Counted from the first letter of the stretch, positions 24,147 to 34,387 are shown. The stretch is DNA of 53,769 bases from Minisyncoccota bacterium (GCA_025449695.1 JANWIW010000029.1:1-53769), one strand, 5' to 3'. Notes: generated from the sequence alone by a model not told the origin. Made by a program: numbers and translations.

Positions 24147-26108
24147 ATGTCTAAGATAATCGGCATAGACCTCGGCACCACCAATTCCGCGATCGCCGTC
24201 ATGGAAGGAGGCGAGCCGCGCATTCTTGAAAACACCGAGGGCAACCGCACCACGCCCTCCATCGTCGCGCTCTCCAAGGCGAACGAGCGCCTGGTCGGGC
24301 TCCTGGCCAAGCGCCAGGCCCTCACCAATCCCGCGAACACCATCTTCTCGGTGAAGCGGCTCATCGGACGCAAGTTCTCCGATCCCGAGGTCCAGCGGGA
24401 CAAGGCCTGGCTGTCCTATGAGCTGCGCGCGGCGCAGAACGGCGGCGTGGAAGTAAAAATGGGCGAGCAGTGGCTCACTCCCGAGGAGATATCCTCCTTC
24501 GTCCTCGCCAAACTGAAGGCCGACGCCGAGGCGAAGCTCGGCGAGAAGGTGGAAGAGGCCGTGATCACGGTGCCCGCCTACTTCGACGATTCCGAGCGCC
24601 AGGCCACGAAGAACGCCGGCGAGATCGCCGGGCTCAAAGTGCGCCGCATTCTGAACGAACCAACCGCGGCCGCCCTCGCCTATGGCCTTGGAGCAGGGAA
24701 GCAGCTCCGACGCCCTGGAGGGGTCGGAGTCCCGACCGAAGCGTCGGGAAAGAACGAAAAAATCGTCGTCTACGACTTCGGCGGCGGCACATTCGACATC
24801 TCCGTGCTGGAGGTGGGGGACGACACCGTGGAGGTGAAGGCCACCGGCGGTGACACCCATCTCGGCGGCGACGACTTCGACAAGCGCATCCAGGAGTATC
24901 TGGTCGTAGAATACAAGAAACAGGAGCGTATCGATGTGTCCAAGGACCCGCTCGCGGTCCAGCGCCTCAAGGAGGCCGCGGAGCGCGCCAAGCACGAGCT
25001 CTCGAGCGCCGCGGAGACGGAGATCAACATACCCTACATCTCCTCGGACGCGAACGGTCCCAAGCACTTCCTCATGAAGATGACCCGTGCCAAGCTGGAG
25101 AGCCTGGTGCAGGACATGATCGATCGCTCCGTCGAGCTCACCCGCGAGGCGGTGACCGCGGCCTCGCCGAAGGGTGCCGGGTTCCAGCTCTCCGAGATCA
25201 ACGAGATCATCCTGGTCGGCGGCCAGACCCGCATGCCGGCGATCCAGGAGGCGGTGAAGAAGCTCTTCGGCAAGGAGCCGAACAAGAGCATCAACCCGGA
25301 CGAAGTGGTGGCGATCGGCGCCGCCGTCCAGGCGGGGATACTCCAGGGCGACGTGAAGGACATCTTACTCCTCGACGTGACCCCGCTCACTCTCGCCATC
25401 GAGACCCTGGGCGGCGTAGCTACGCCGATGATCCAGAAGAACACCACCGTCCCGACCTCGAAGACCCAGGTCTTCTCGACCGCGGCGGACAATCAGACCT
25501 CGGTGGAGGTGGTGGTGACTCAGGGCGAGCGGCCCATGGCGGCGGACAACAAGGTCCTGGCCCGGTTCCTCCTGGACGGCATCCCGCCCTCCCCGCGCGG
25601 CATGCCCCAGGTGGAGGTCTCCTGCGACATCGACGCGAACGGCATCCTGTCCGTGAAGGCTATGGACAAGGCTTCCGGCAAGTCCCAGTCGGTCAAGATC
25701 GAAGCGTCCACTTCGCTCTCCAAAGAGGAGGTCGAGCGCCTGAAGCAGGAGGCCGCAAAATTCGCCGAAGAGGACGCGCGCAAGAAAGAGGTGATCGAGG
25801 CGAAGAACCACGCCGAGACGCTCGTCTATACCGCGGAGAAGGCGCTCGCCGACGCGGGCGACAAAGTGCCTGCGGACGTGAAGGACTCCATCCAGTCCAA
25901 ACTCGACGCGGTGAAGAAGGTGAAGGACGGCGACGACAAAGCCGTCATCGACCAGGCGGTCAAAGACCTCTCCGCCGAGATACAAAAGATCGGACAGGCC
26001 ATGTACAATAAGACCGAAGGACCCGGTCCTTCCACTGACAATGGACAAAATCCCCAGCCTTCTGAACCGGAGCCCGGTCCCGACGAAGGACCTGCTGGCG
26101 CAGGTTGA
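24147..26108 (+). CDS. dnaK: Chaperone DnaK
   Basis: [24 protein letters not shown].., [19 protein letters not shown].., [20 protein letters not shown]. Confidence 0.98.
   Translation: MSKIIGIDLGTTNSAIAVMEGGEPRILENTEGNRTTPSIVALSKANERLVGLLAKRQALTNPANTIFSVKRLIGRKFSDPEVQRDKAWLSYELRAAQNGGVEVKMGEQWLTPEEISSFVLAKLKADAEAKLGEKVEEAVITVPAYFDDSERQATKNAGEIAGLKVRRILNEPTAAALAYGLGAGKQLRRPGGVGVPTEASGKNEKIVVYDFGGGTFDISVLEVGDDTVEVKATGGDTHLGGDDFDKRIQEYLVVEYKKQERIDVSKDPLAVQRLKEAAERAKHELSSAAETEINIPYISSDANGPKHFLMKMTRAKLESLVQDMIDRSVELTREAVTAASPKGAGFQLSEINEIILVGGQTRMPAIQEAVKKLFGKEPNKSINPDEVVAIGAAVQAGILQGDVKDILLLDVTPLTLAIETLGGVATPMIQKNTTVPTSKTQVFSTAADNQTSVEVVVTQGERPMAADNKVLARFLLDGIPPSPRGMPQVEVSCDIDANGILSVKAMDKASGKSQSVKIEASTSLSKEEVERLKQEAAKFAEEDARKKEVIEAKNHAETLVYTAEKALADAGDKVPADVKDSIQSKLDAVKKVKDGDDKAVIDQAVKDLSAEIQKIGQAMYNKTEGPGPSTDNGQNPQPSEPEPGPDEGPAGAG
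24696..24752 (+). repeat. Palindromic in-frame insertion in dnaK
   Basis: Tandem hairpins CTCCGAC/GTCGGAG and CCCGAC/GTCGGG encoding [19 protein letters not shown] between ALAYGL and [10 protein letters not shown]. Confidence 0.6.
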
Positions 26109-27072
26109 GCCGCAGAAAACGGCCTTGCCGCGCGGCTTCTGGAAGCTCATCGCGCTCGAGCTCATCGCGCTCGGCCTCACGGCCTGGATGGGCCGCTGGC
26201 TCGCGGGCTATCTTCACGGCGGCATAGCGCTTGCCTGGCTTCTGCCCGTCGCCGGAGCCACGTTTATTGCCCATGCTTTCGCGAGCGTGTTCAATCCTTT
26301 GCGCCCGCGGCGGATCATCGTCGCCCTTCTTCAGATCATCGTCTTCCTCCTCGCGTACCTCAGTCTCGGCGGCGTGCCTCTCAGCCTGGCCAGCTGGGCC
26401 GCGGCTGCCGTGCTCGTCTTTTCCGTGTGGGGGGACGAGGCTCTCTGGGCGGAACTTCAGAACCGGTTGCGCCTTTCCTTTATCTCACTGGCCCATCGTA
26501 AGATCGCCCGCGCGCTCACCGGCTATCTTCTGGCGGGCATCATCCTTTCCATGCCCGCCTGGCAGGACCAACCCCTGCCCATCCCCGAATCGCAGTTCCG
26601 CTCTTTCTACGAGAGTTCGGTGAGGATGGCGGGCGTGCTCTTCCCGGGGGTGAAGCTTGATGCTACGGTGGGAGCTTTCGCGGAAAGCGTGATCAGGAAG
26701 CAGGTCCAGGGCAATGGCGGTTTTGAGGCGTTGCCGGGGGACGTCCGGGACGCGCAGATCCGGCAGGCGGCAGAGACCATGATCAGGGACGCCTCCAAGA
26801 ACCTGGATATACCAATCGAGCACAGCATGCGCTTGGCCGACGTGTTCTACGTGTATCTCGCGAAGAGCATGGCTACGTGGAAATCCCGTCTGGGCGGCAG
26901 CTTTACGCTGATCTGGGCCATGTGCGTTTTCATATTCTTGCGTGGCTTGGGGACCCTCCTCGTTTGGGCTGCGGCCCTGGCAGGGGGCCTCTGTTACGGG
27001 ATCATGATCGCGTTCGGCTACGCGTCAGTGGCGGGAGAGTCGGCCGTCCGGGAGAAGCTGATGCTGACGTAG
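26041..27072 (+). CDS. Multi-pass membrane protein between dnaK and dnaJ
   Basis: Several hydrophobic helices; start overlaps dnaK 3' end by 68 nt if ATG 26041 is used. Confidence 0.65.
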   Translation: MDKIPSLLNRSPVPTKDLLAQVEPQKTALPRGFWKLIALELIALGLTAWMGRWLAGYLHGGIALAWLLPVAGATFIAHAFASVFNPLRPRRIIVALLQIIVFLLAYLSLGGVPLSLASWAAAAVLVFSVWGDEALWAELQNRLRLSFISLAHRKIARALTGYLLAGIILSMPAWQDQPLPIPESQFRSFYESSVRMAGVLFPGVKLDATVGAFAESVIRKQVQGNGGFEALPGDVRDAQIRQAAETMIRDASKNLDIPIEHSMRLADVFYVYLAKSMATWKSRLGGSFTLIWAMCVFIFLRGLGTLLVWAAALAGGLCYGIMIAFGYASVAGESAVREKLMLT

Positions 27073-27171
27073 ATGCCCCAAGCGTTATAATCGTTCTAGC
27101 CGTTCTAAACGTCGTAGTCGCAGGTCCAGTCGTCTAGAACGCATAGAACGATTACAACGATTAGCACACAT

Positions 27172-28278
27172 ATGAAAGACTACTACAAAATCCTGGGCGT
27201 AGATAAAAACGCCTCCGACGAGGACATCAAGAAGGCGTTCCGCAAGCTTGCCCACCAGCATCATCCCGACAAGGGTGGAGGGGACGAGGCCAAGTTCAAG
27301 GAAGCGAACGAGGCCTACCAAGTCCTCTCCAATAAAGAGAAGCGGGCACAGTACGACCGTTTCGGTACCGCGGATCCGTTTGGCTCCTCCGCCGGAGGCG
27401 GACCAGCGGGTGGGTGGCAGAATATGAACTGGGAGGACCCCGGCTCGTGGGCCGGGGCAGGTTTCCCGGGCGGCGTAGATATGGGCGATCTGGGAGATAT
27501 CTTCGATCTTTTCACCGGCGGCGGGCGCGGGACCCGGACGGTGTCGCACGGCTCGGACCTCGAGCTCTTGGAGGAAATCACTCTGGAGGATGCCTTCCGC
27601 GGCGTCACTAAGCCGGTGACCATCGCGACCTGGATCGGCTGTGGCGTGTGCAAGGGTGAAGGCGGGGATCCTGGCGCGGGCACCGAAACTTGTTCCGTTT
27701 GCGGCGGGCAAGGCCAGGTGCGGGAGGAGCGTAGGACATTTTTTGGCAGTTTCGCCCAGGTGAAGACCTGTGCCCGCTGCCAGGGCCGGGGCAGCCTGCC
27801 GAAGAAGCCCTGCGAGAACTGCAAAGGCAAGGGCCGGGTGCAGGGCGAGCGTTCCACCACCCTCGAGATACTTCCCGGCATCCAGGACGGCCAGTTGATC
27901 CAGCTGAAGGGCTTCGGCGAGGCGGGAGAGCGGGGCACGCAGGCAGGCGATCTTTATGTCCGGGTGCGGGTCAAACCACACGCGAAGTTCGCTCGGCAGG
28001 CTGACGATCTGGTCGTCCGGCATGAACTGAAAGTGAAGGACATTCTTCTCGGGAAGCCTGTCCTCGTGCCCACTATAGAGGGCGGACAGGCGGAGTTCGA
28101 AGTGCCGGCCGGTTTCGACTTGAAGCAGCCCTACCGCATCCCGGGCAAGGGCATGCCGCGCTTCGGGTCGCGCCCTGGCCGGGCAGGCAGCCGCGGCGAC
28201 CTTCTGGTGGACTTCATCATCAAAGCGCCGAAGAAGCTCGCCGAAAAGGAAAGAAAAGTGCTGGAAGAGGGGGATTAG
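27172..28278 (+). CDS. dnaJ: Chaperone DnaJ
   Basis: MKDYYKILGVDKNASDEDIKKAFRKLAHQHHPDKGG; four CxxC zinc modules. Confidence 0.97.
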   Translation: MKDYYKILGVDKNASDEDIKKAFRKLAHQHHPDKGGGDEAKFKEANEAYQVLSNKEKRAQYDRFGTADPFGSSAGGGPAGGWQNMNWEDPGSWAGAGFPGGVDMGDLGDIFDLFTGGGRGTRTVSHGSDLELLEEITLEDAFRGVTKPVTIATWIGCGVCKGEGGDPGAGTETCSVCGGQGQVREERRTFFGSFAQVKTCARCQGRGSLPKKPCENCKGKGRVQGERSTTLEILPGIQDGQLIQLKGFGEAGERGTQAGDLYVRVRVKPHAKFARQADDLVVRHELKVKDILLGKPVLVPTIEGGQAEFEVPAGFDLKQPYRIPGKGMPRFGSRPGRAGSRGDLLVDFIIKAPKKLAEKERKVLEEGD

Positions 28279-28333
28279 TGGATTGCTCTATTCCACCGGC
28301 GTCCCGCATATTCCATCTAACGATCCTGCGCTT

Positions 28334-29095
28334 CTACTTCAGCGAATTCCAGAGCGAATCGAAGATAAGAAGCTGCGTGGCGTATATGCCGTCGTCTTCG
28401 ATGATGAGGCCGTGCGGGACGCCGTCCTGATTCACCGATATCATCGCTACCTTTCCGGCGTAGATGAGCGTGTAGATCGGCGTACGCTCATCTTTCGTGA
28501 GCCATTTGCGTTTGTCTCGGCCTTGCATCTCGCCGCCGGAGCCAATGGCTATCGCGCGCACTGCAATCTTCCGCCGAATGCGCTCTTCAGTGAAGCTCGG
28601 AAAGGCGTTCTTCTGGTAAAGATATGGCCGGATCGCGGACGATGAATATGCGGCATACTCCTTCTGCGGCAGTTGTTCCGTCGCATCGAGCACGTCCTCG
28701 AGGATCGTGCGGAGACCGGTGTATCCTTTATAGTACTTTACGGCCGGGCTGTTTCCTGCCGGCCGGGTGAGCGCATGGAGGTAAGGGAGAAGGTCTCGTA
28801 TGTCCGCTTCGGCGCGTTCGATATCCTGCTTCTTCCGCGCAAGAAGATTCAAAAGCGCCTTGGGTTCTTCAGCAACAAAGTGTTGACGGGTCTCTTTATG
28901 GTAGTAGGAAACCAGTCCTTTTTTTTGGAGTTCTTTTAACGCATCATGCGTCGTTCCGCGATTCACGCCCGCCTGTTCGGCGATCTTCCGGATGGCTGAA
29001 GGTCCGAGCGTGAGCAGGGCAAGATACACCGCCACTTCCTTCGGGTTCAGGCCCAGCCCCTCGAGGCCAGCGTGAACATCTTTTTCATTGCTCAT
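28334..29095 (-). CDS. TrmB-family transcriptional regulator
   Basis: LEGLGLNPKEVAVYLALLTLGPSAIRKIAEQAGVNRGTTHDALKELQKKGLVSYY. Confidence 0.85.
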   Translation of the reverse strand: MSNEKDVHAGLEGLGLNPKEVAVYLALLTLGPSAIRKIAEQAGVNRGTTHDALKELQKKGLVSYYHKETRQHFVAEEPKALLNLLARKKQDIERAEADIRDLLPYLHALTRPAGNSPAVKYYKGYTGLRTILEDVLDATEQLPQKEYAAYSSSAIRPYLYQKNAFPSFTEERIRRKIAVRAIAIGSGGEMQGRDKRKWLTKDERTPIYTLIYAGKVAMISVNQDGVPHGLIIEDDGIYATQLLIFDSLWNSLK

Positions 29096-29320
29096 GGTAA
29101 TGATTGTTACCGCAAAGGTAGAAATTTGTCAAAGCATTTATTGACAGGTTTGAATTTCTGCTTCAAATATATCCATTTTTTTGTCATAAATCATGTCAAA
29201 GAAAGCGTTGACTTTATTTGCTTCAATATATACTCTCCGGGGTAGGAACTAGGAGCGGGAGGAGTGGGGTATATGCCCCTCTCCTCGATTTACAACCGAA
29301 AACCGGAAAGGACGAGTGAG

Positions 29321-30115
29321 ATGAGAACACGGGTGATCATTCCCGCAGCCGGGAAAGGCACGCGCATGAGAGCATCCCTTCCCGGTCGTATCAGGGAGGA
29401 GACGGCAAAGGCGCTTTGTGAAGTGAGCGGCCGGCCGATGATTGTCACGCTTCTCGAGACAATCCTCGAGGCGCGGGTCGATCCGAAACCGGTCGTCGTC
29501 GTGAGCGAGGAAACGGGAGCGGAGGTCAGAGCTGTTCTTGGCGAATCGTGCGAGTATGCGGTTCAACAGGAGCGGCTCGGGACGGCGCATGCCGTCGCGT
29601 GTGCGGAACCGATTCTCAGGGGCCGGGCCGACACGGTGATGGTCTTTTACGCCGACATGCCCTTCGTCGCGGCATCGACGATCCGCAGCATCTGGGAGGC
29701 GCACGTGCGTGCGCTGCCTGTCATAACGATGGGAACAGTGACCGTCCCGGACTTCGAAGACTGGCGGCACTGCCTCTCCACCTACGGCAGAGTGGTGCGC
29801 AGTCACGAGGGCATCGTGCAGAAGATCGTTGAGATGAAAGACGCCGCGCCGGCCGAGCTCGAAATCAAGGAGGTGAGCCCCTCATTCTTCTGCTTCGACG
29901 CAGAATGGTTGTGGGAGACCCTTCCGAGGATCGGGCAGGGCAATGCGCAAGGTGAGCGGTACCTGCCGGACCTCGTGGGTATCGCGATCGAACGAGGGCG
30001 GCCCGTCGAAACGGTGGATGTCCCTCCCATCGACGCGATCGGCATCAACACGTTTGATGAGCTGACCCTTGCGCAGGGGCTCGACGAACGGCGTGCGGAA
30101 GGAGGATCGGAATGA
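29321..30115 (+). CDS. GlmU-N-like sugar nucleotidyltransferase
   Basis: VIIPAAGKGTRM.., AKALCEVSGRPMI, LGTAHAVACAE, YADMPFV. Confidence 0.85.
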   Translation: MRTRVIIPAAGKGTRMRASLPGRIREETAKALCEVSGRPMIVTLLETILEARVDPKPVVVVSEETGAEVRAVLGESCEYAVQQERLGTAHAVACAEPILRGRADTVMVFYADMPFVAASTIRSIWEAHVRALPVITMGTVTVPDFEDWRHCLSTYGRVVRSHEGIVQKIVEMKDAAPAELEIKEVSPSFFCFDAEWLWETLPRIGQGNAQGERYLPDLVGIAIERGRPVETVDVPPIDAIGINTFDELTLAQGLDERRAEGGSE

Positions 30116-31026
30116 ATTTCGATGCGCTCATTGGATTCTCGGCGAATCCTGAAGTCGTGGGGGTGTACGACTCGGCGTGCGATCGCGAGAAACTCCCACT
30201 GCTCGAGTTTCGGGTGGACCTGTCGGGGGCTGCGGCGGACGTCGCCACCGCGCTCCAGAAGCTGGGGCGTATGCCGCACCTTATGGGTCTGACGGGAACC
30301 GACCACAGCGATGAGGACGCCCTGTTCCAAATAGCACTTGAGAAGGCGCGGTTGTCGTTCACTCCCGTGCGCGTTCTCGATCGCACGAGCATCGCCTTTC
30401 TCCCCGTGGACAAGACGTCCAGGCCTCGGGTTGCCGGCCGTACAGGAACGGTGACCAGTCATGCGGCAACCCCGATTGTTACGGGAATTGCCAATGGGCA
30501 CAAGGGCGCATGGCGAGTCGCCACAGGGGTGCGCGTTTCTGACGTGGAATTTGCGAGCTCGCTGTACACGGACGCTGAGCCCGGGAAGCGAGTACTGAGC
30601 CCTCACCACACCGCGTGTGCAAGCAAGCTCCACGGCTTCGATGAGCTCCTTCGCAGCGCCGACCTGTTCGTCCTCAACGAACAGGAATGGAAGTGGATCG
30701 GAGGCGGAGCAGTGCTCAGCGATTTCCACTGCTTTGGGCCGAAGCTCATCATCGTCACTCAGGGTGAGAGCGGTGGGATGTATTCGCTCCGCGGCAGGCC
30801 GGGGGAGTTCCACGCGGCACAGTGTCCCGACAAGGCAATCTCCTCCGTGGGGGCAGGCGATTGGTTTCTCGGCGCGCTCGTTCACTCCTTCCTGGAGCAT
30901 GAACGCCACGTAGGAAACATCGATGTCTCCATGCTGGAGAGCTACCTTGCATTTGCGGCGAAGGTCGCCGCCAAAAAGGTCACCATGCCGGGCGCCGCGA
31001 ATGGTCCGACGCTCGAGGAAGTCTGA
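30112..31026 (+). CDS. PfkB-family carbohydrate kinase
   Basis: SGAAADVATALQKLG.., FVLNEQEW, SSVGAGDWFLGALV; ATGA overlap with upstream gene. Confidence 0.85.
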   Translation: MNFDALIGFSANPEVVGVYDSACDREKLPLLEFRVDLSGAAADVATALQKLGRMPHLMGLTGTDHSDEDALFQIALEKARLSFTPVRVLDRTSIAFLPVDKTSRPRVAGRTGTVTSHAATPIVTGIANGHKGAWRVATGVRVSDVEFASSLYTDAEPGKRVLSPHHTACASKLHGFDELLRSADLFVLNEQEWKWIGGGAVLSDFHCFGPKLIIVTQGESGGMYSLRGRPGEFHAAQCPDKAISSVGAGDWFLGALVHSFLEHERHVGNIDVSMLESYLAFAAKVAAKKVTMPGAANGPTLEEV

Positions 31027-31075
31027 GATTCAAGCGGTGATTCAATGAGAGAGGACGGCGATCGCCGTCCTCTTT

Positions 31076-31696
31076 TCAATTTTGCGAAATAATGCGCTTG
31101 AGCTCGGAAAGCGTGGCGATACTGGAAAGGGACAGATGACCGGCGTCCAGAGGGGAAAAAGGAGAAAAAAGAATGCAGTGCAGGTTTGGGAAGGAATTCT
31201 GGACCGCTTCCGTTTCGGAAATGAGGTCGTTCACGAAATAGCTTCCTTCGGGGACGGCCATCCTTCTCAGCTCTTGGATCTTCCCGTCCGACGTGGGAAC
31301 GACGCGAATTTCATCGAAAAAGGGCGCAAGACCCGTTTGGCTAAGTTTTGTGCGTTGAAAACGCTCAATACCCTTCGTGAGGAGCGTGATCCGGAACCCT
31401 CTTGCCCGGAATTCCCCGAGAACCTCTTTCGCATCCGTCACGAGGTGTTTCTCAAATGAAGATGAGAGGAACGCATGTATCTTCTCAAGCGAGGCAATCT
31501 TTTTTTCATGCATGAGGTCCTCAGCGTGCCAGAGCATGTCGTAATTTCCTTCATGAGCCTTCATGAAAGCACTGGTCGACGAAACGATGGCTGCTTCGTC
31601 AAGGCCGCACGCTTCGAACGTGGCGATCATATCTTTCCGAAGCCCAACGGTATCGAAGAGAGTATGGTCGAGATCGAAAATGAAATACCTGTTCAT
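31076..31696 (-). CDS. HAD-superfamily hydrolase
   Basis: YFIFDLDHTLFDT.., TLLTKG.., YFVNDLISE. Confidence 0.85.
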   Translation of the reverse strand: MNRYFIFDLDHTLFDTVGLRKDMIATFEACGLDEAAIVSSTSAFMKAHEGNYDMLWHAEDLMHEKKIASLEKIHAFLSSSFEKHLVTDAKEVLGEFRARGFRITLLTKGIERFQRTKLSQTGLAPFFDEIRVVPTSDGKIQELRRMAVPEGSYFVNDLISETEAVQNSFPNLHCILFSPFSPLDAGHLSLSSIATLSELKRIISQN

Positions 31697-31735
31697 GGAT
31701 CAGTTGCACCTGAAGTATACCCGATAGAAAACAAG

Positions 31736-31761
31736 AGGTGCATGCGTGAGCGCATGCACCT
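31736..31761. terminator. Bidirectional hairpin
   Basis: AGGTGCATGCG-tgag-CGCATGCACCT between convergent/adjacent genes. Confidence 0.6.
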
Positions 31762-31792
31762 CCCTCATTGTAATGAGAGGGCCCCCGTGTAC

Positions 31793-32728
31793 TTACCTGC
31801 TTGGTAATGACCAGAGAGCCTGCAAGGTCTTCGCGACCCCTGCCTCGAACATGACGCGCGGTTTCCAGCCGAGCACGCGCGCGGCCCTCTGGGGGTCGAG
31901 CGAGATGCGCATGATCTCGCCCGGCCGGTGGGGCAGGTAACGCGGCTCTCCTTCGTAACCGAAGAACCTGGCGATGGTGTCGAACACCTGCCGGTCGGTG
32001 ACCTGCCTGCCCGAGGCAAGGTTCATGGTGGCGCCATGGCCCTTGGTCAGGGCGAGGACGTTCGCGCGAGCTATGTCCTCCACGGAGATATAGTCGCGGG
32101 TCTTCCTGCCATCGCCGAAGATGACTGGTTGTTCGCCGTGCTGCAGAAGGCCGCCGAAGATCGCCACCACCCCTCCTTCGCCTTGCGGGTTCTGGCGAGG
32201 ACCGTAGACGTTGCCGTAACGGAAAATGACGAATCGCATGCCGAAGAGATCCGCGTAATAGCGGATGGCAGCCTCATCCATCACCTTCGAAAGGCCGTAC
32301 GCCGACAGCGGCTCGAGCGGAGCCGATTCCGGAGTCGGATTCCTTTTCCGGACGCCGTAAGCCGCCGCCGTCGAGGCGAAGATGAACCTCTTATTGCGCA
32401 CGCCGGTCACTTTGCCGAAGGCTTGCAATACATTCACGGTGCCGACCACGTTGACCGCGAAGGTAGGCGTCGGGTTCACCACGGAATTCGCCACTTCGGC
32501 GATCGCGGCGTGATGGCTGACCACCTGCGGACGTTCCCTCTCAAAGATCCGGGCCCGGGCCCCGGGGTCTTCTATGTCCGCACCGTAGAATATAGCCTTG
32601 CGGTTCACGTTGCGGCGAACGCCGCTGTGAAGATTGTCGACCACAGCGACGTGATGGCCGAGCTCCATGTAGGCATCTACGACGTGGCTTCCGATGAAAC
32701 CCGCCCCTCCCGTTACTAAGATTCTCAT
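31793..32728 (-). CDS. NAD-dependent epimerase (UDP-glucose 4-epimerase-like)
   Basis: MRILVTGGAGFIGSHVVDAYMELGHHV.., SAYGLSK, RYGNVYGPRQ. Confidence 0.9.
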   Translation of the reverse strand: MRILVTGGAGFIGSHVVDAYMELGHHVAVVDNLHSGVRRNVNRKAIFYGADIEDPGARARIFERERPQVVSHHAAIAEVANSVVNPTPTFAVNVVGTVNVLQAFGKVTGVRNKRFIFASTAAAYGVRKRNPTPESAPLEPLSAYGLSKVMDEAAIRYYADLFGMRFVIFRYGNVYGPRQNPQGEGGVVAIFGGLLQHGEQPVIFGDGRKTRDYISVEDIARANVLALTKGHGATMNLASGRQVTDRQVFDTIARFFGYEGEPRYLPHRPGEIMRISLDPQRAARVLGWKPRVMFEAGVAKTLQALWSLPSR

Positions 32729-32775
32729 GGTTTTTTCAACTCCTCCTTCAAATTTCCTTGCCCGGATGAACCATA

Positions 32776-33519
32776 CTATGAAAATAATCCCTGGGCAATG
32801 CGAAGCTGTTCTGGCGTATTCACACCGATGCATTCCCGCGGCTCTATAGCTACCGAGCCTACGGGATGGCCCTCCTCGACGGCAAGACGGACCAGATCGG
32901 TCAGATAGTATTCGCCCTGAGCATTCCGATTCTTGAGCTGTGGCAGGCTTGCCCAAAGCCATTCAGCGTTGAAGCAAAAGAAGGAAGGATTGACCTCTTT
33001 TATATCCAGCTCCTCGGGCGAGGCATCCTTGCGTTCGATGATGTCTACGATGGTACCGTCCTCATCTCGTATCACTCTGCCGAAGTCGTAGAGGATCGCA
33101 TGCCACCCTTCGTAGGCGGGGACTTCCGTGGTCATCATGGTCAGCACCGCACCGCTCCTTGCATGTGCATCATGGAGCTTGCGGATGGTCGCGGCCGTCA
33201 CGAACGGCTGATCGCCGTAGAGGACGATCACGGTGTCCGCTTTGCCGGCGAGCGCGGCTTCGGCGGCTCGCACCGCATGGCCGGTACCATGCTGTTCCAT
33301 CTGCACGGCGTACTCGTAGCCGGAACCCAAAGCTGCGCGGAGTTCTTGTTCGTTATGCGGACCAACGACAATCACCGGCCGGGAATCAAGGCCGGACTCC
33401 CGCACGGCCTGGAGGAGGTGCAGGATCATGGGTTTCTCCTCGATCTCGAGGAGTACTTTGATGGCACCTTGCATGCGCGTGCTCTTGCCGCCGGCAAGGA
33501 TAACGATGCGGGTGGACAT
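32776..33519 (-). CDS. GlmU-N-like sugar nucleotidyltransferase (paralog of 29321-30115)
   Basis: MSTRIVILAGGKSTRM.., HGTGHAVRAAEAAL, LYGDQPFV. Confidence 0.87.
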   Translation of the reverse strand: MSTRIVILAGGKSTRMQGAIKVLLEIEEKPMILHLLQAVRESGLDSRPVIVVGPHNEQELRAALGSGYEYAVQMEQHGTGHAVRAAEAALAGKADTVIVLYGDQPFVTAATIRKLHDAHARSGAVLTMMTTEVPAYEGWHAILYDFGRVIRDEDGTIVDIIERKDASPEELDIKEVNPSFFCFNAEWLWASLPQLKNRNAQGEYYLTDLVRLAVEEGHPVGSVAIEPRECIGVNTPEQLRIAQGLFS

Positions 33520-33712
33520 AGGATTCGTAGGATACACGAGGATAAAGAAGACGGGAAGAAGAGGAGGGAAGCATCGCTGCCTCGGGAGGGTCCTCACGAT
33601 ATGCGTAGGTCATCCTCCGCCGCGTGCCCCCACCAGGGATCCGCCTGGGCGCTTCGCTAGGCATTCCCTGAATATCCGTTGCCTTCGGCAACTGCAACTA
33701 TTGAAGTCAGAA

Positions 33713-33729
33713 CTGGGACCATCTCCTTA
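33713..33729 (-). tRNA. tRNA-Lys fragment (anticodon 3' side to T-stem) of a split degenerate copy
   Basis: TAAGGAGATGGTCCCAG identical to the intact tRNA. Confidence 0.6.
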
Positions 33730-33747
33730 TCGCAGGCAGCGAAGTGC

Positions 33748-33887
33748 CATATGAATAAGCATATCCTTATTTTCCTCTTTGTGCCCCCACCAGGATTCGA
33801 ACCTGGGACCATCTCCTTAAAAGGGAGCTGCTCTACCAACTGAGCTATAGGGGCACAAAGAGGAAAAAATCGAAGCTTATTCATATG
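33748..33887. repeat. Inverted repeat arms flanking tRNA-Lys
   Basis: CATATGAATAAGC..TTTTCCTCTTTGTGCCCC (left) versus reverse complement on the right (33847-33887). Confidence 0.75.
33782..33854 (-). tRNA. tRNA-Lys (TTT)
   Basis: GCCCCTATAGCTCAGTTGGTAGAGCAGCTCCCTTTTAAGGAGATGGTCCCAGGTTCGAATCCTGGTGGGGGCA cloverleaf; anticodon loop CTTTTAA; CCA not encoded. Confidence 0.95.
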
Positions 33888-33917
33888 ACAACGAGCGAAC
33901 CTGCGAGCCCAAAGGGC

Positions 33918-33952
33918 AAAGGGAGCTGCTCTACCAACTGAGCTATAGGGGC
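33918..33952 (-). tRNA. tRNA-Lys 5' half fragment
   Basis: GCCCCTATAGCTCAGTTGGTAGAGCAGCTCCCTTT identical to the intact tRNA, ends inside the anticodon loop. Confidence 0.75.
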
Positions 33953-34387
33953 ACGCGGCGGACAATGAGCGCTACAGGGAGATGAACGGGAGGAATTGAG
34001 CTTATAAACAGGAGAAGTATAGTTCGGCAAGGGCCATTTTTCAAACATAAATGCCGCTTTCATACAAATTCGCCCCGTTCGAGACAGCCAAGCGAGGTGT
34101 TTCTGTGGATAGTCTAAGTATTTGAAGATCATAAGATATATCAGTAGCTATGCTTTCGTTCGCGGAAGCGCTGTACTAGGCACGAACCCCTGATAACTAT
34201 CGAATTACAAGCGCTGCCTGTCTCGAATGGGGTTCATTTACTTTTTACGAGCTTCGTGTTTAAATAGACAACACTTACGCGTCCCGTGGGAGGCGCGATC
34301 CAGACCAACCATGATCCTCAAGATTCTTTTTGCGGTAAAAGGCCGTCAGCTTGCCGGAACGCTCTGCGTTTCGTGCCTCTAACCGGG

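Noticed and set aside
28283-28645. 120-aa + strand ORF after dnaJ
   Set aside because: Antisense to the 3' end of the TrmB-like regulator; no SD or motif support
33657-33965. 102-aa ORF (..APIAQLVEQLPFKEMVPGSNPGGG..)
   Set aside because: Translation of tRNA-Lys sequence, a common spurious ORF
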